Source: Sphingomonadales bacterium
GTDB taxonomy: Bacteria; Pseudomonadota; Alphaproteobacteria; Sphingomonadales; Sphingomonadaceae
Length of the DNA stretch: 47,620 bases
NCBI GenBank assembly: GCA_013297725.1
Contig: JAAFIB010000013.1
Span: 1 to 47,620 of the forward strand
Direction: 5' to 3'
Positions 33,023 through 41,705 of the stretch are shown piece by piece. A program made the position numbers and the translations under genes. The notes beneath the pieces were generated by a model, which made no database searches, was not told the DNA's origin, and saw only the letters and a list, made by a program, of their open reading frames with translations. Numbering within the stretch: the stretch's first letter is position 1; every line of letters begins with the position of its first letter.

Positions 33023-34210
33023 CTAGCCCAATTGCCGCCTGATCTCTTCACCATCGGCATCGATCGATGGTGGATCAGCGAAATGAGAGGCTGGCGTCGC
33101 CGAATATTTCACCGGATGACGAATGCTGCGATAGGCATAGCCCGCCTTTGCCTGCCGTTCCTCAAAGAAATCGACCGCCGCCAGATGCGGATCAGTCAGC
33201 ACATCAGCCATCCGGTTATAGCGCATCGCCGGGATGCTGTTATCAGCAAGCAATGGCAGCCATTCGTCTGTGCTGCGCGATGCCATCAGTTCTTCGATAA
33301 TCGCATAAAGATCGCCGGTATGTTTCGTGCGTTCTTCATATGTTGAGAAACGCGGATCATCAAACACACCGGGGCGACCGGCCAGTTCAAAAAACCTTTC
33401 CCATTGCGCATCATTATAGGGAACCACCGCGATATAGCCGTCCGATGTTGGATAGGGCCGGCGACGCGGGTTGATGGATCGCGTATAGCCCAATTTGCCC
33501 AGCCCGGGGACAAAGGTTTCGCCCCATAGATTTTCGACCATGTTGAACCATGTAAAGCATTCCAGCATCGGTACTTCGACAAACTGCCCGCCCGCGCCAT
33601 TATGCCGCGCGATGATTGCAGCCATCACTGCGTTTGTGGCAAACAGTCCGCTGACTTTATCAGCCACCAAAGTCGGCGCATATTGCGGCCGTCCGCCGTC
33701 GCGCATTTCCGATAACGCGGCAAAGCCCGATGCGGCTTGGATCAAATCATCAAATGCTTGTAGTTTTGCATATGGCCCATCGGAGCCGTAACCTGCGCAA
33801 TGAACATAGATGATATCGGGATTGACCGCCTTTACCGCCTCGTAATCAAGGCCCAGCCGCTTCATTCCCGCCATACGGACATTGTGGATGAAAACATCAG
33901 CACCAGAAAGCAGCGATAATATTTTTGCTTTATCCCCGGCATCGGCGCCGTTCAGGTTGATCGCTTTTTTATTGCGGTTCAGGGCGGCATAGATCGGACC
34001 GATATCTTTGGTTGGCGATGCCCCGGCACGGCGCATCATATCTCCTCCCGACGCGCTAGTCCCGTTTTCAATCTTGATAACCTCTGCGCCCAAATCGCCG
34101 AGTTGCACTGTCGCAAATGGCCCCAAAACCACTGACGACATATCAACGACTTTCACGCCCTTTAGCGGCCCTGTCCGTTCACCATCCCATTGCAATTCTG
34201 GCCAAGCCAT
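33023..34210 (-). CDS. Class III CoA-transferase (CaiB/BaiF family)
   Basis: The 395-aa protein has the family start GPLKGVKVVDMSSVVLGPFA, GDLGAEVIKIENGTSASGGD, then the active-site Asp region LQAFDDLIQAASG and RSINPRRRPYPTSDGYIAVV. The central nucleophile Asp of the family is probably the Asp in AFDDLIQAASG. It moves CoA between an acyl-CoA and a carboxylic acid and so activates the substrate of the neighbouring beta-oxidation operon; this is inferred from position. It may be regulated by the same TetR protein, though it lies on the opposite strand. Its 80-base upstream gap is shared with a small lipoprotein gene. Confidence 0.93.
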   Translation of the reverse strand: MAWPELQWDGERTGPLKGVKVVDMSSVVLGPFATVQLGDLGAEVIKIENGTSASGGDMMRRAGASPTKDIGPIYAALNRNKKAINLNGADAGDKAKILSLLSGADVFIHNVRMAGMKRLGLDYEAVKAVNPDIIYVHCAGYGSDGPYAKLQAFDDLIQAASGFAALSEMRDGGRPQYAPTLVADKVSGLFATNAVMAAIIARHNGAGGQFVEVPMLECFTWFNMVENLWGETFVPGLGKLGYTRSINPRRRPYPTSDGYIAVVPYNDAQWERFFELAGRPGVFDDPRFSTYEERTKHTGDLYAIIEELMASRSTDEWLPLLADNSIPAMRYNRMADVLTDPHLAAVDFFEERQAKAGYAYRSIRHPVKYSATPASHFADPPSIDADGEEIRRQLG

Positions 34211-34290
34211 CGCTTTACTCTCCCCACATTCTGCGTCCTTTGCAGATAGCCAGTTTTCAGCTATTGTCGAGGCGGGGGAATAGGAGAATT

Positions 34291-34725
34291 ATGATGCGTA
34301 CTGTCTTTATTGCCCTCGGGCTGAGCGCCAGCGCGTTGCTGACCGGATGTTCGATGTCCGATACCCAATCCACGCCAATCGCGCTGACCGAAAAGCAAGC
34401 CAAATTGCTGGAAAAGCAAATCGGCGGTAAAGTCGCGGGCGAAGCTGTCAGCTGCATTTCGAGCGCGCAGCAATCCGATGTCATCCGCGTCAGCGACGAT
34501 CTGCTGCTGTATAAAGTATCGGGCAGGCTGGTGTATCAAAACCGCCTGAGATCGCCCTGCCCAGGCCTTGCCAGCGACCGCGACATCATAGTTACCGAAC
34601 AGTTCGGCAGCCAACAATGCCGCGGCGATGTCATCAAGCTGGTTGACCGCGTTGGCGGCATCCCCGGTCCGTTCTGCGTTTTGGGCGATTTCGTGCCTTA
34701 CCGTAAAGCCGCAACCGCCCAATAA
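34291..34725 (+). CDS. Small lipoprotein of unknown function
   Basis: The 144-aa precursor begins MMRTVFIALGLSASALLTGC, with a lipobox LTGC for lipidation at Cys20. The mature part has several cysteines (VSCISS, RSPCPG, QQCRGD, FCVLGD) that could form two disulfides, and a compact beta-like region (VIRVSDDLLLYKVSGRLVYQ). I do not recognise the family with certainty; it resembles small sphingomonad lipoproteins. TAGGAG lies before the tandem ATGs at 34291 and 34294; the long frame from 34117 overlaps the divergent CoA-transferase start and is not used. It converges on pal with a 2-base gap. Confidence 0.8.
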   Translation: MMRTVFIALGLSASALLTGCSMSDTQSTPIALTEKQAKLLEKQIGGKVAGEAVSCISSAQQSDVIRVSDDLLLYKVSGRLVYQNRLRSPCPGLASDRDIIVTEQFGSQQCRGDVIKLVDRVGGIPGPFCVLGDFVPYRKAATAQ

Positions 34726-34727
34726 CA

Positions 34728-35252
34728 TTACATAACGGTAATCGTTACAGCACGGCGGTTTTGCGCCCAGGCTTGCTCGTTCGAGCCCTCGGCAGCAGGG
34801 CGTTCTTTACCATAGCTGACGGTTTGAATACGCGACGCATCGACACCCAAAGACGCCAGATAGTTTTTCGCGGCGTTGGCACGGCGCTCACCCAAAGCAA
34901 GGTTATAATCGCGCGTGCCGCGTTCGTCGCAATGGCCCTCGATCACAATCCGCTTATTCGGATAGCGCGCAAGCCATTGCGCCTGCGACTGCAACGTTGC
35001 CTGATCGGCGGTATCGACATTGAACCGGTCAGTATCAAAAAAGATCCGATCGCCATTCATGCCTACAGCGGCCAAGAAATCTTCCTGACTGCCGGGAATG
35101 ATTTGCCCTGCACCGCCACCATTATCCTGCGGCGTGCCATAATCGGTATTGTCCGCTTGCGGCGGGATATTATCAATCTTCTTCTTACCGCAGGCGGCAA
35201 GGGCTGTGGTCGCCAGCAGCACCAAAGCGAGAGTTTTCATTGTCTTTGTCAT
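34728..35252 (-). CDS. pal: Peptidoglycan-associated lipoprotein Pal
   Basis: The 174-aa lipoprotein has signal peptide TLALVLLATTALAACGKKK with the lipobox LAAC. A linker follows, then an OmpA-like domain: DRIFFDTDRFNVDTADQATL, VIEGHCDERGTRDYNLALGE, RRANAAKNYL and NRRAVTITV. It ties the outer membrane to peptidoglycan and works with TolB. ATG 35252 is chosen because AAGGAG is right before it; the longer frame to 35312 overlaps the tolB end. It is the final gene of the tolQRAB-pal cluster. Confidence 0.97.
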   Translation of the reverse strand: MTKTMKTLALVLLATTALAACGKKKIDNIPPQADNTDYGTPQDNGGGAGQIIPGSQEDFLAAVGMNGDRIFFDTDRFNVDTADQATLQSQAQWLARYPNKRIVIEGHCDERGTRDYNLALGERRANAAKNYLASLGVDASRIQTVSYGKERPAAEGSNEQAWAQNRRAVTITVM

Positions 35253-35290
35253 CGTCTTCTCCTTCACTTCGCCCCGCGAACTTTGAATAT

Positions 35291-36649
35291 CTATGGCAGC
35301 ACCGGTCCCCATGCAGGGTCCGATCCATCCACCGGTGTCGGCAGCTTACGCTCGTTCCGTCCGGTCAGATCAACCTGCCAGATGCCTGTTTTACCACTGT
35401 TCTTCTCTGTGCGAAAGAACTGGATGACACGGCCATTTGGCGCCCAAGTCGGCGCTTCATCCTGCCAGCTGTCGGTCAGCATCCGTTCGCCCGAGCCATC
35501 AGGGCTCATTACGCCAACACGAAAATCCCCCGCGATTCGGGTAAACGCGATCAGGTCGCCGCGCGGGCTCCATTCTGGCGTTGCATGGCGGCCAGCGCCA
35601 AAGCTGATCCGCTTTTGATTGCCCCCATCGGCTGACATCACATAGACCTGTTGATTGCCGCCGCGGTCGCTTTCAAACACGACCTGTTTGCCATCGGGTG
35701 AGAAACTGCCGCCGACATCAATACCCGGTGCAGTGGTCAAACGCACTGGAGTGCCGCCGCCAGCTGCTGTGATCTTATAGACATCGGTGTTTCCGCCGAC
35801 CGCCATCGAATACAGGATCGTCTGCCCATCTGGCGACCAGCGCGGCGCGAAAGTGGGGTTTTTCGACGCGGTAATCAGCCGCTGCTTTCCGCTATCGACA
35901 TCATACACATAGATGCGCGGGTTGCCGTCCTGATAGCTTAGATACAGGATCGATTTGTAGTTTGGCGAAAAACGGGGCGTCAGCGCGGTGGCTTGGCCGT
36001 TAGTGATGAAACGGTGGTTCGCACCATCCGAATCCATAATCGCCAGCCTTTTGACGCGTTTCCCTTTGGGGCCAGTCTCCGCAATATAGGCAATACGACT
36101 GTCAAAGAACGGCAGTTCACCCGTCATTTTCGAATAGATCGCATCGGCACATTTATGCGCCGCACGCCGCCATTCCTTTGGCGGCACAACAAAGCCCAAC
36201 CGCGTCACCTCTTGCGTCGTGCCAAGGTCGTAAAGATAGCAACCCACCGTCAGATTGCCGTCAGCGCCAGCTTTGATAAAGCCCTCGATCAATTGATCCG
36301 CGTTACGCCCTTTCCAATAGCCATATTCGGGCGCAGTCACCTCGCCGAGTGTAATGGCGCGCAGGCCCGATGGTCCAATGGGTTCAAACAGGCCGGAGCC
36401 GCGCAGGTCAGAGGCGATCACCTCGGCAATTTGCCGTGCCAACGCGTTGGTATTCCCTGCTGGGGTTTCAGCAGATGTGGGGGAGACGAATGACGGCACA
36501 GCGACTTTGCGGACCCGTGCCTCAACATCAACCTCGATCAATTCGGGCTCGCTGTCGTCAGCTGGGGTCGTTTGCGCAATTGCAAATTGGGGGGATGCAA
36601 GCCCGCCGCTTGCTGCCAGTAACAAAGATAGGATCGTATATTTTTTCAT
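35291..36649 (-). CDS. tolB: Tol-Pal system periplasmic protein TolB
   Basis: The 452-aa periplasmic protein has a signal peptide (LSLLLAASGGLASPQFAIA), an N-terminal alpha/beta domain (VAVPSFVS, SDLRGSGLFEPIG) and a six-bladed propeller. The propeller repeats have the TolB consensus: ALTPRFSPNYKSILYLSYQD, TFAPRWSPDGQTILYSMAVG and GGSFSPDGKQVVFESDRGG. Others are TPEWSPRGDLIAFTR and APTWAPNGRVIQFFR. It binds Pal and TolA. RBS AGGTG. It is followed by pal after 38 bases. Confidence 0.97.
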   Translation of the reverse strand: MKKYTILSLLLAASGGLASPQFAIAQTTPADDSEPELIEVDVEARVRKVAVPSFVSPTSAETPAGNTNALARQIAEVIASDLRGSGLFEPIGPSGLRAITLGEVTAPEYGYWKGRNADQLIEGFIKAGADGNLTVGCYLYDLGTTQEVTRLGFVVPPKEWRRAAHKCADAIYSKMTGELPFFDSRIAYIAETGPKGKRVKRLAIMDSDGANHRFITNGQATALTPRFSPNYKSILYLSYQDGNPRIYVYDVDSGKQRLITASKNPTFAPRWSPDGQTILYSMAVGGNTDVYKITAAGGGTPVRLTTAPGIDVGGSFSPDGKQVVFESDRGGNQQVYVMSADGGNQKRISFGAGRHATPEWSPRGDLIAFTRIAGDFRVGVMSPDGSGERMLTDSWQDEAPTWAPNGRVIQFFRTEKNSGKTGIWQVDLTGRNERKLPTPVDGSDPAWGPVLP

Positions 36650-36656
36650 GTTTCAC

Positions 36657-37481
36657 CTATTTGAAATTTACTTTGAGCTTAACCTTATGATTCCGCCAAG
36701 TTTCGAACTGGGTCAAGTCGAGGTTGTATGCAGAAGCCGCGCGCAAGCTATCCAGCACACATCGTTTCATTGCCGGCACTTGTGCCTGATTGGATGGCGT
36801 AATACCCTGAACATCGTAAACGCTGGCGCTCAACAAGTTAGCTGATGGACCAATATTCAACTGAACGAATACCAGCAAAGAGCTGTTGTCACTGGTTGAC
36901 GGAGCGCAACCGGGGATAAAAGGGCGAACCTCCGCGCCTATGGTAGCACTGGTTTTGGAGCGTACTTGAGCAATCACCTCTTTCGATGGCCCCTTGCCGC
37001 TACCCTCGCCCTGACCTTTGGTTTTGTTGGGGCCGTTGCCACCGCCAAGCCCGCCCAGCTTTTTCTCCATCTCTTTTTCAAAGTCGGATTTGCCGCCGCC
37101 ACCTCCGGTGCCAGTCTTCGTTTGTTTTTGAACAGGCTTGGTCTGCTGTTTGATTTTAGGCTTTACCAACGAGTCAGGCCTAGGCTGAATTTTCTGTAAC
37201 GGCTGTGCGATGGGCTCTGGATCGACAACCGTTTCGTCCACCGGAACAGGCGTTTCCTCAACTTCCTCAACCACAGCGGGTGCAGGATCGGGCGCAGCCG
37301 CAGCACCTTCGCTGACAATCTCGACCGCAATGCCATCGCCGCTACCGCCGCCATCAGAGCCCATAGGAACCGCAGCGCGAAACAGCCCGAACACCAATAG
37401 CGCGAGCAACAAAGCATGGCCGCCAAGGGCAGCGCCAAGACCCACTTTTTCAGATTGGTCCATGGCAAACATGCTACTCAT
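36657..37481 (-). CDS. tolA: Tol-Pal system protein TolA
   Basis: The protein is 274 aa if the ATG overlapping the tolR stop is used. ATGs three and six codons later are also possible; the last, beginning MDQSEKVGLGAALGGHALLL, matches relatives best from memory. The N-terminal membrane anchor (VGLGAALGGHALLLALLVFG) is followed by a Pro/Lys/Gln-rich stalk (QQTKPVQKQTKTGTGGG) and a C-terminal domain (about 195-270) with FVQLNIGPSANLLSAS. TolA is the rod that links TolQR to TolB and Pal. No strong RBS is seen, so translation may be coupled to tolR. Confidence 0.93.
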   Translation of the reverse strand: MSSMFAMDQSEKVGLGAALGGHALLLALLVFGLFRAAVPMGSDGGGSGDGIAVEIVSEGAAAAPDPAPAVVEEVEETPVPVDETVVDPEPIAQPLQKIQPRPDSLVKPKIKQQTKPVQKQTKTGTGGGGGKSDFEKEMEKKLGGLGGGNGPNKTKGQGEGSGKGPSKEVIAQVRSKTSATIGAEVRPFIPGCAPSTSDNSSLLVFVQLNIGPSANLLSASVYDVQGITPSNQAQVPAMKRCVLDSLRAASAYNLDLTQFETWRNHKVKLKVNFK

Positions 37482-37992
37482 TCGCAGCTGAACCCTCACT
37501 GACTTGATTTTGGGGGCCGGAATTCGGGGCGGCTGAATCTTGGGGCGCAGCACCCTGCGTCACCATGTTGACTGAATTCAATCCGGCGCGGTTCAATTCG
37601 CCCATCACCTTCATCATGTTGCCATAATCGACGGTTGTATCGCCGCGCAGCATAATTTTGCGCGGGTTATCTTGCGTTTGTTCCGCCGCAATCGCCTCCA
37701 GCTTTGCGGGCAACTGGCTGGCGCTCACCGCGTCGCCATCAATGAACACCTGCCCCTTGTTATCGACCGTCACGTCCAGTGGAGCCTCTGGCAGCTCAAT
37801 CTGTTTGGCGCGGCTTTTAGGCAGATCAACCGGCACACCAGACACCAGCAAAGGCGCAGTCACCATAAAGATAATCAGCAGCACCAGCATCACATCGACG
37901 AGCGGCGTAACATTAATCTCCGCCATCGGCGCACGCCTGTTGCCGCGCCGCGAACGACGACCGCCGGAACCGGACTGAAGGTTCATTGCCAT
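37474..37992 (-). CDS. tolR: Tol-Pal system protein TolR
   Basis: The 172-aa ExbD/TolR-type protein starts with basic residues (GGRRSRRGNRRA). It continues with MAEINVTPLVDVMLVLLIIF, which holds the conserved Asp of the proton channel in the membrane helix, and a periplasmic domain (VPVDLPKSRAKQIELPEAPL). With TolQ it forms the proton-powered motor of the Tol complex. GGGAGG precedes the ATG at good spacing. It is 5 bases downstream of tolQ, and its end overlaps the tolA start. Confidence 0.96.
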   Translation of the reverse strand: MAMNLQSGSGGRRSRRGNRRAPMAEINVTPLVDVMLVLLIIFMVTAPLLVSGVPVDLPKSRAKQIELPEAPLDVTVDNKGQVFIDGDAVSASQLPAKLEAIAAEQTQDNPRKIMLRGDTTVDYGNMMKVMGELNRAGLNSVNMVTQGAAPQDSAAPNSGPQNQVSEGSAANE

Positions 37993-37997
37993 CGGCG

Positions 37998-38690
37998 TTA
38001 AGCCTCCCGCTCCAACTCGCGGCTTAACGTGCCGTGGAAACCATCGGCAAATCGGCCAAGCCGCGCCTCATGCTGGTTCAACCGGTGCGAGAAACGGTTA
38101 TACGCGATAACGGCTGGAATCGCCGCGAACAGGCCAATCGCGGTTGCAAACAACGCCTCGGCAATGCCCGGCGCAACCACCGCAAGACTGGTGTTCTGTT
38201 CAAGACCAATAGCCACAAAGCTATTCATAATTCCCCACACAGTCCCGAACAGCCCAACAAATGGCGCAACAGAGCCCGTAGTCGCCAAAAAGTTCAATCG
38301 GTTCGCAAGCTTGTCAGTCTCTGCCGCAATCGTTGCGTCCATTGCCGTCGCCAGCCGTTCGCGCGTTCCTGCGCGGTCGATGCTTTTGCCATTGGTTGAC
38401 CGCCGCCATTCAGCCACGCCCGCCGCAAACACCCGCGCCACCGGCAGCTCGCTTTTGCCGCGTTCATTATGAAAACCGTCAATGTCGTTCGATTTCCAGA
38501 ACTCGGCCTCGAATTTGGTCGTTTCATCGTTGATCTTACTGATCCGGAACAGGAAACCGACGATGATCGTCCATGACCAGATGCTCGCCAGCACCAGCCC
38601 GATAATCACCGACTTCACCACCCAGTCAGCATCAAGGAACAGCTGCACAATCGACAGGCCGCCGCTTTGGCTCAAAATCAACAGGTCCAT
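37998..38690 (-). CDS. tolQ: Tol-Pal system protein TolQ
   Basis: The 230-aa ExbB/TolQ-type protein has three membrane helices: residues 20-45 ([20 protein letters not shown]), then [20 protein letters not shown] (motor helix) and [20 protein letters not shown]. It is the stator-like proton channel with TolR. ATG 38690 is preferred, with AAGGA 5 bases upstream; an in-frame ATG two codons before (38696) has its AAGG directly adjacent, too close. It follows ybgC by about 15 bases. Confidence 0.96.
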   Translation of the reverse strand: MDLLILSQSGGLSIVQLFLDADWVVKSVIIGLVLASIWSWTIIVGFLFRISKINDETTKFEAEFWKSNDIDGFHNERGKSELPVARVFAAGVAEWRRSTNGKSIDRAGTRERLATAMDATIAAETDKLANRLNFLATTGSVAPFVGLFGTVWGIMNSFVAIGLEQNTSLAVVAPGIAEALFATAIGLFAAIPAVIAYNRFSHRLNQHEARLGRFADGFHGTLSRELEREA

Positions 38691-38705
38691 AGTCATCCTT
38701 ATTCT

Positions 38706-39158
38706 CTAACCTTTTTGCGTTTCAATGACCGAACGAAATGCTGCCACCCATTCCGCTGGCTGACGCGCTGGCCTGCCGTCGGGGGAAACAAACGCAGCCG
38801 TCACTTTAGCCGTGACCAGCGTTTCACCATCGCGGCTGACTGTCTGATGAATATCGCAACTCGCCCCGCGCACAGCGGTGGCAACGCTAGTCACCAGTAA
38901 AGCATCATCAAAATGCGCAGGCTTGCGGAATTTCATGTGCATTTCGGTAACGGCATAGGCACCATTGCCCGCATCATGCGCCCCGCGCTGATTAATCCCC
39001 AACCGCGCCAACATATCCGACCGCGCCCGTTCCATAAAATGCAGGTAACGGGCATGATAGACAACGCCCGAAAAGTCGGTGTCCTCAAAATAGACGCGAA
39101 CGGCGAAGTGGTGCTGGCTGCCGTCAAATTGGCCTTGATAGGGTTGCGGTGCGCTCAT
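38706..39158 (-). CDS. ybgC: Acyl-CoA thioesterase YbgC
   Basis: The 150-aa hot-dog fold protein carries the active-site signature VRVYFEDTDFSGVVYHARYL (tyrosine, Asp) followed by HFMERARSDML. It hydrolyses short- or medium-chain acyl-CoA or acyl-ACP thioesters and is a conserved first gene of the tol cluster. Its promoter is expected in the 219-base gap upstream, which also holds a large inverted repeat. Confidence 0.93.
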   Translation of the reverse strand: MSAPQPYQGQFDGSQHHFAVRVYFEDTDFSGVVYHARYLHFMERARSDMLARLGINQRGAHDAGNGAYAVTEMHMKFRKPAHFDDALLVTSVATAVRGASCDIHQTVSRDGETLVTAKVTAAFVSPDGRPARQPAEWVAAFRSVIETQKG

Positions 39159-39266
39159 GTAGGATGGGCTTACCGGTTGCGGCGCATTGCGAAAAGGGGC
39201 TTTGGACTTGCGATACTCGGTTGGTCGCCAATATGACTCGGGTGGTCAGCTTAGATTAGGCGTCGC

Positions 39267-39370
39267 AAGGGCAACGCAAGGCGGGAAGGAAAGAAGACGG
39301 AAAGTAGAAATGTAATTCTTCCCTTCTTCTTTCCTTTCCGCCTTGCAAGTCCGCCTGCGGACTTGCCCTT
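39267..39370. repeat. Large imperfect inverted repeat (cruciform-like)
   Basis: AAGGGCAA followed by a purine-rich arm (CGCAAGGCGGGAAGGAAAGA and onward to about 39304) pairs with the pyrimidine-rich arm TTCTTTCCTTTCCGCCTTGC ending near 39346. An inserted perfect hairpin follows, CAAGTCCGC-CT-GCGGACTTG (39346-39365), then CCCTT. The arms match with a few mismatches and make a long stem with a side branch. It lies between the ybgC promoter region and the ruvB stop (both minus), and has no ORF. The rest of the 219-base gap holds nothing identifiable. Confidence 0.8.
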
Positions 39371-39377
39371 ATACTGT

Positions 39378-40400
39378 TCACTTATCAAACAACCCGTCCT
39401 GCCCACCTGCAGGCGGGTTTAGGCCCAGATGCTTCCAGCCCGGCGCATTCAGCGCACGCCCGCGCGCCGTCCGCGCGATCAGGCCGAGTTGCAATAGATA
39501 GGGCTCGACCACATCCTCGATAGTATCGCGTGGTTCCGAAAGCCCCGCTGCCAGCGCCTCGACCCCCACCGGACCGCCGCGATAGATATCGGCGATCATC
39601 GTCAGATACCGCCGGTCCATCGCATCAAGGCCCAGATGATCGACCTCCAGCCGGTTCAGCGCGCTATCGGCGATTTTGGCGGTTACGGTAGTTTCCCCCG
39701 CCACATTGGCAAAATCACGCACGCGGCGCAGCAACCGTCCGGCGATCCGCGGCGTGCCCCGCGCCCTTTTTGCAATCTCGCGTGCACCATCGGGCGCAAT
39801 GCCGAGATCGAGCAAGCGCGCGGCGCGGGTAACGACGAGCTCTAGCTCGTCATGCGTATAGAAATTCAGCCGCACCGGAATGCCGAAGCGGTCGCGCAAA
39901 GGCGTGGTCAGCAACCCCGCCCGCGTGGTCGCGCCAACCAAGGTAAACGCCGGCAAATCAATCCGCACCGATCGCGCCGATGGCCCTTCGCCGATCATAA
40001 TATCCAGCGCACGGTCCTCCATCGCGGGATAGAGGATTTCCTCCACCACCGGATTCAACCGATGGATTTCGTCGATGAACAGAACGTCGCCGTCCTCAAG
40101 ATTAGTCAGCAGTGCGGCAAGGTCGCCCGATTTGGCGATAACCGGACCAGAGGTAGAGCGGAAACCCACCCCCATCTCCTTCGCCACAATCTGCGCCAGC
40201 GTGGTTTTGCCAAGCCCGGGCGGGCCGAAGAAAAGCACATGGTCAAGGGCGTCCCCACGAGACTTCGCCGCCTCGATAAACACCCGCAGATTTTCCCGTG
40301 CGGCTTGCTGGCCGATGAATTCGGATAAGGTTTTGGGGCGTAGCGCGGCGTCGATGTCTTCAGGTTTGCGCATGGGGGTTAGGTGGGGGTTCTCGGTCAT
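39378..40400 (-). CDS. ruvB: Holliday junction branch migration helicase RuvB
   Basis: The 340-aa AAA+ ATPase has Walker [19 protein letters not shown], Walker [18 protein letters not shown], the sensor segment [20 protein letters not shown] and arginine finger region, and a C-terminal winged-helix domain ([20 protein letters not shown]). It drives branch migration with RuvA. The ATG overlaps the stop of the upstream 230-aa gene by 4 bases (ATGA), so the two are coupled. In many alphaproteobacteria ruvC, ruvA and ruvB are adjacent; here two insertions separate ruvA from ruvB. Confidence 0.97.
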   Translation of the reverse strand: MTENPHLTPMRKPEDIDAALRPKTLSEFIGQQAARENLRVFIEAAKSRGDALDHVLFFGPPGLGKTTLAQIVAKEMGVGFRSTSGPVIAKSGDLAALLTNLEDGDVLFIDEIHRLNPVVEEILYPAMEDRALDIMIGEGPSARSVRIDLPAFTLVGATTRAGLLTTPLRDRFGIPVRLNFYTHDELELVVTRAARLLDLGIAPDGAREIAKRARGTPRIAGRLLRRVRDFANVAGETTVTAKIADSALNRLEVDHLGLDAMDRRYLTMIADIYRGGPVGVEALAAGLSEPRDTIEDVVEPYLLQLGLIARTARGRALNAPGWKHLGLNPPAGGQDGLFDK

Positions 40401-41089
40401 TGGTAATTAACGTCATTGTATATCGCAGCATCACCTTCAATCTTGAAAGGACCATCTGCTTGCACAAAAATAACTTTCGAAACACCCGAATTTGGCTCTC
40501 GCAGCCAAACGATCATTACCAAACCCATATGCGGAAGCATGACATTATGCCTCTCCAATAGTGTCGCAAGTTCGACACCCCATGCCGAAACCCTATTGAG
40601 GTCATAAGGCGGAATGGCCTGATCAATGATATCGGATAGTTTCCCTGAATGAAGGTGAACAGCGCATCCGTCGTAAATGCGTTTCATTCGACGTTTGGAT
40701 AATATCGGGTCCTGGACGATATGAAAGTTAACGTTCTCGTCATCGCCAAACTTAATCTGTGTGGACGTTGGAAATCCATGAGGATTCAGTTTTCCAAGAT
40801 CTGAGAAAATCACATCGGCTTTGTACTGATTCTCAAGCTTTTCGCATTCGTAGTCGTTAGCGCGATGTGCAGCGAGTATTGCCAGCGCAATATACTCCAC
40901 GCACTTTCGCACTTGGAGATAACAGAACTCGGCATTGCGCCAATTATTGGGGTGATCGGGGTTGGCCTCGACCTCTGCAAGCGCCTCTGTAATAGAGTCT
41001 AGTCGATCTGCAACGGTATTCATTATGCCGCAATAAACGGCGCCTAAGTGCTCCAAATCCGCGTTAACAGGATTGACGGCCTCGCTCAC
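40397..41089 (-). CDS. Hypothetical protein coupled to ruvB
   Basis: The 230-aa protein starts at GTG 41089, with GGAG 7 bases upstream, and has no signal peptide or membrane helix. Segments such as [40 protein letters not shown] and [18 protein letters not shown] suggest an alpha-helical fold of the kind seen in accessory proteins of unknown function. It overlaps ruvB by 4 bases. It is not a usual member of the ruv cluster and its base use is more A+T rich than the neighbours, a sign of recent insertion. I do not recognise the family. Confidence 0.7.
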   Translation of the reverse strand: MSEAVNPVNADLEHLGAVYCGIMNTVADRLDSITEALAEVEANPDHPNNWRNAEFCYLQVRKCVEYIALAILAAHRANDYECEKLENQYKADVIFSDLGKLNPHGFPTSTQIKFGDDENVNFHIVQDPILSKRRMKRIYDGCAVHLHSGKLSDIIDQAIPPYDLNRVSAWGVELATLLERHNVMLPHMGLVMIVWLREPNSGVSKVIFVQADGPFKIEGDAAIYNDVNYQ

Positions 41090-41157
41090 TTCACCGCTCC
41101 CAAAAACTCACACGGCGAAATCAGCGTCTCCATATAGGTTGGAGCAAACCGCACAAT

Positions 41158-41184
41158 GGACCCTGAAACAAGTTCAGGGTGACG
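41158..41184. repeat. REP-like repeat, copy 1
   Basis: 27 bases starting GGACCCTGAAACAAG and ending TTCAGGGTGACG. Internally ACCCTGAA-ACAAG-TTCAGGGT forms an 8-bp stem. Identical to copy 3 (41653-41679) and inverted relative to copy 2 (41277-41303). Confidence 0.9.
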
Positions 41185-41276
41185 TGGTTTGTTTAAGTCG
41201 CCAAGAGGTCTGTGACTAGGCGTTACTTGACGCGGGGCTGAGTGAAATGGGTTCGTAAGACATAAAGCAAAAATTC

Positions 41277-41303
41277 CGTCACCCTGAACTTGTTTCAGGG
41301 TCC
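41277..41303. repeat. REP-like repeat, copy 2 (inverted)
   Basis: Reverse complement of copies 1 and 3, starting CGTCACCCTGAAC. It lies just upstream of the GIY-YIG gene and forms with copy 3 an inverted pair around that gene. Confidence 0.9.
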
Positions 41304-41325
41304 ATCGTGCAGCTATGCTCCACCG

Positions 41326-41661
41326 GTGAGAGAAGAGAAAAACCCTTGCGTCTATATTCTTGCTAGCAAGCTTTACGGCGCGCTCTACATTGGCGTGACC
41401 TCGAACCTTCTCGCGCGCATTTGGCAACATCGCAATGGCGCAACGCCCGGGCATACGTCTAAATATGCGATCTACCGGCTTGTCCATTTTGAAATGTTTG
41501 GCGACATGGAGCGCGCGATTGCGCGCGAAAAGCAGTTGAAAAACTGGCACCGGCCCTGGAAAATCAATTTGATCAACGAGCGTAACCCGATTTGGGCGGA
41601 CCTTGCTGTGGGGTTGGGTTTGCCACCTCTTGGGAAGGGTGAAACTCCCGATGGACCCTGA
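41326..41661 (+). CDS. GIY-YIG nuclease family protein in a repeat-flanked cassette
   Basis: The 111-aa protein begins at GTG 41326. NPCVYILASKLYGALYIGVT holds the GIY-YIG pair (VYI/YIG), followed by SNLLARIWQHRNG (Arg of the active site), MERAIAREKQLKNWHRPWKI (catalytic Glu region) and NLINERNPIWADL. This is the small single-domain UPF0213-like class, frequent and mobile-looking in sphingomonads; its function is unknown. It lies on the strand opposite to the surrounding ruv genes, between inverted REP copies at 41277-41303 and 41653-41679. The stop TGA (41659-41661) lies inside copy 3, so the repeat supplies the end of the gene. Confidence 0.85.
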   Translation: MREEKNPCVYILASKLYGALYIGVTSNLLARIWQHRNGATPGHTSKYAIYRLVHFEMFGDMERAIAREKQLKNWHRPWKINLINERNPIWADLAVGLGLPPLGKGETPDGP

Positions 41662-41679
41662 AACAAGTTCAGGGTGACG
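41653..41679. repeat. REP-like repeat, copy 3
   Basis: Same 27-base unit and direction as copy 1. It overlaps the last three codons and stop of the GIY-YIG gene and lies 27 bases past the ruvA stop. Confidence 0.9.
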
Positions 41680-41705
41680 GTGCTGTTGGGGGGTAATATC
41701 GTCTA

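Noticed and set aside
41158-41679. CCCTGAA repeats as a CRISPR array
   Set aside because: Only three copies in mixed orientation with unequal, long spacers, one of which holds a gene.
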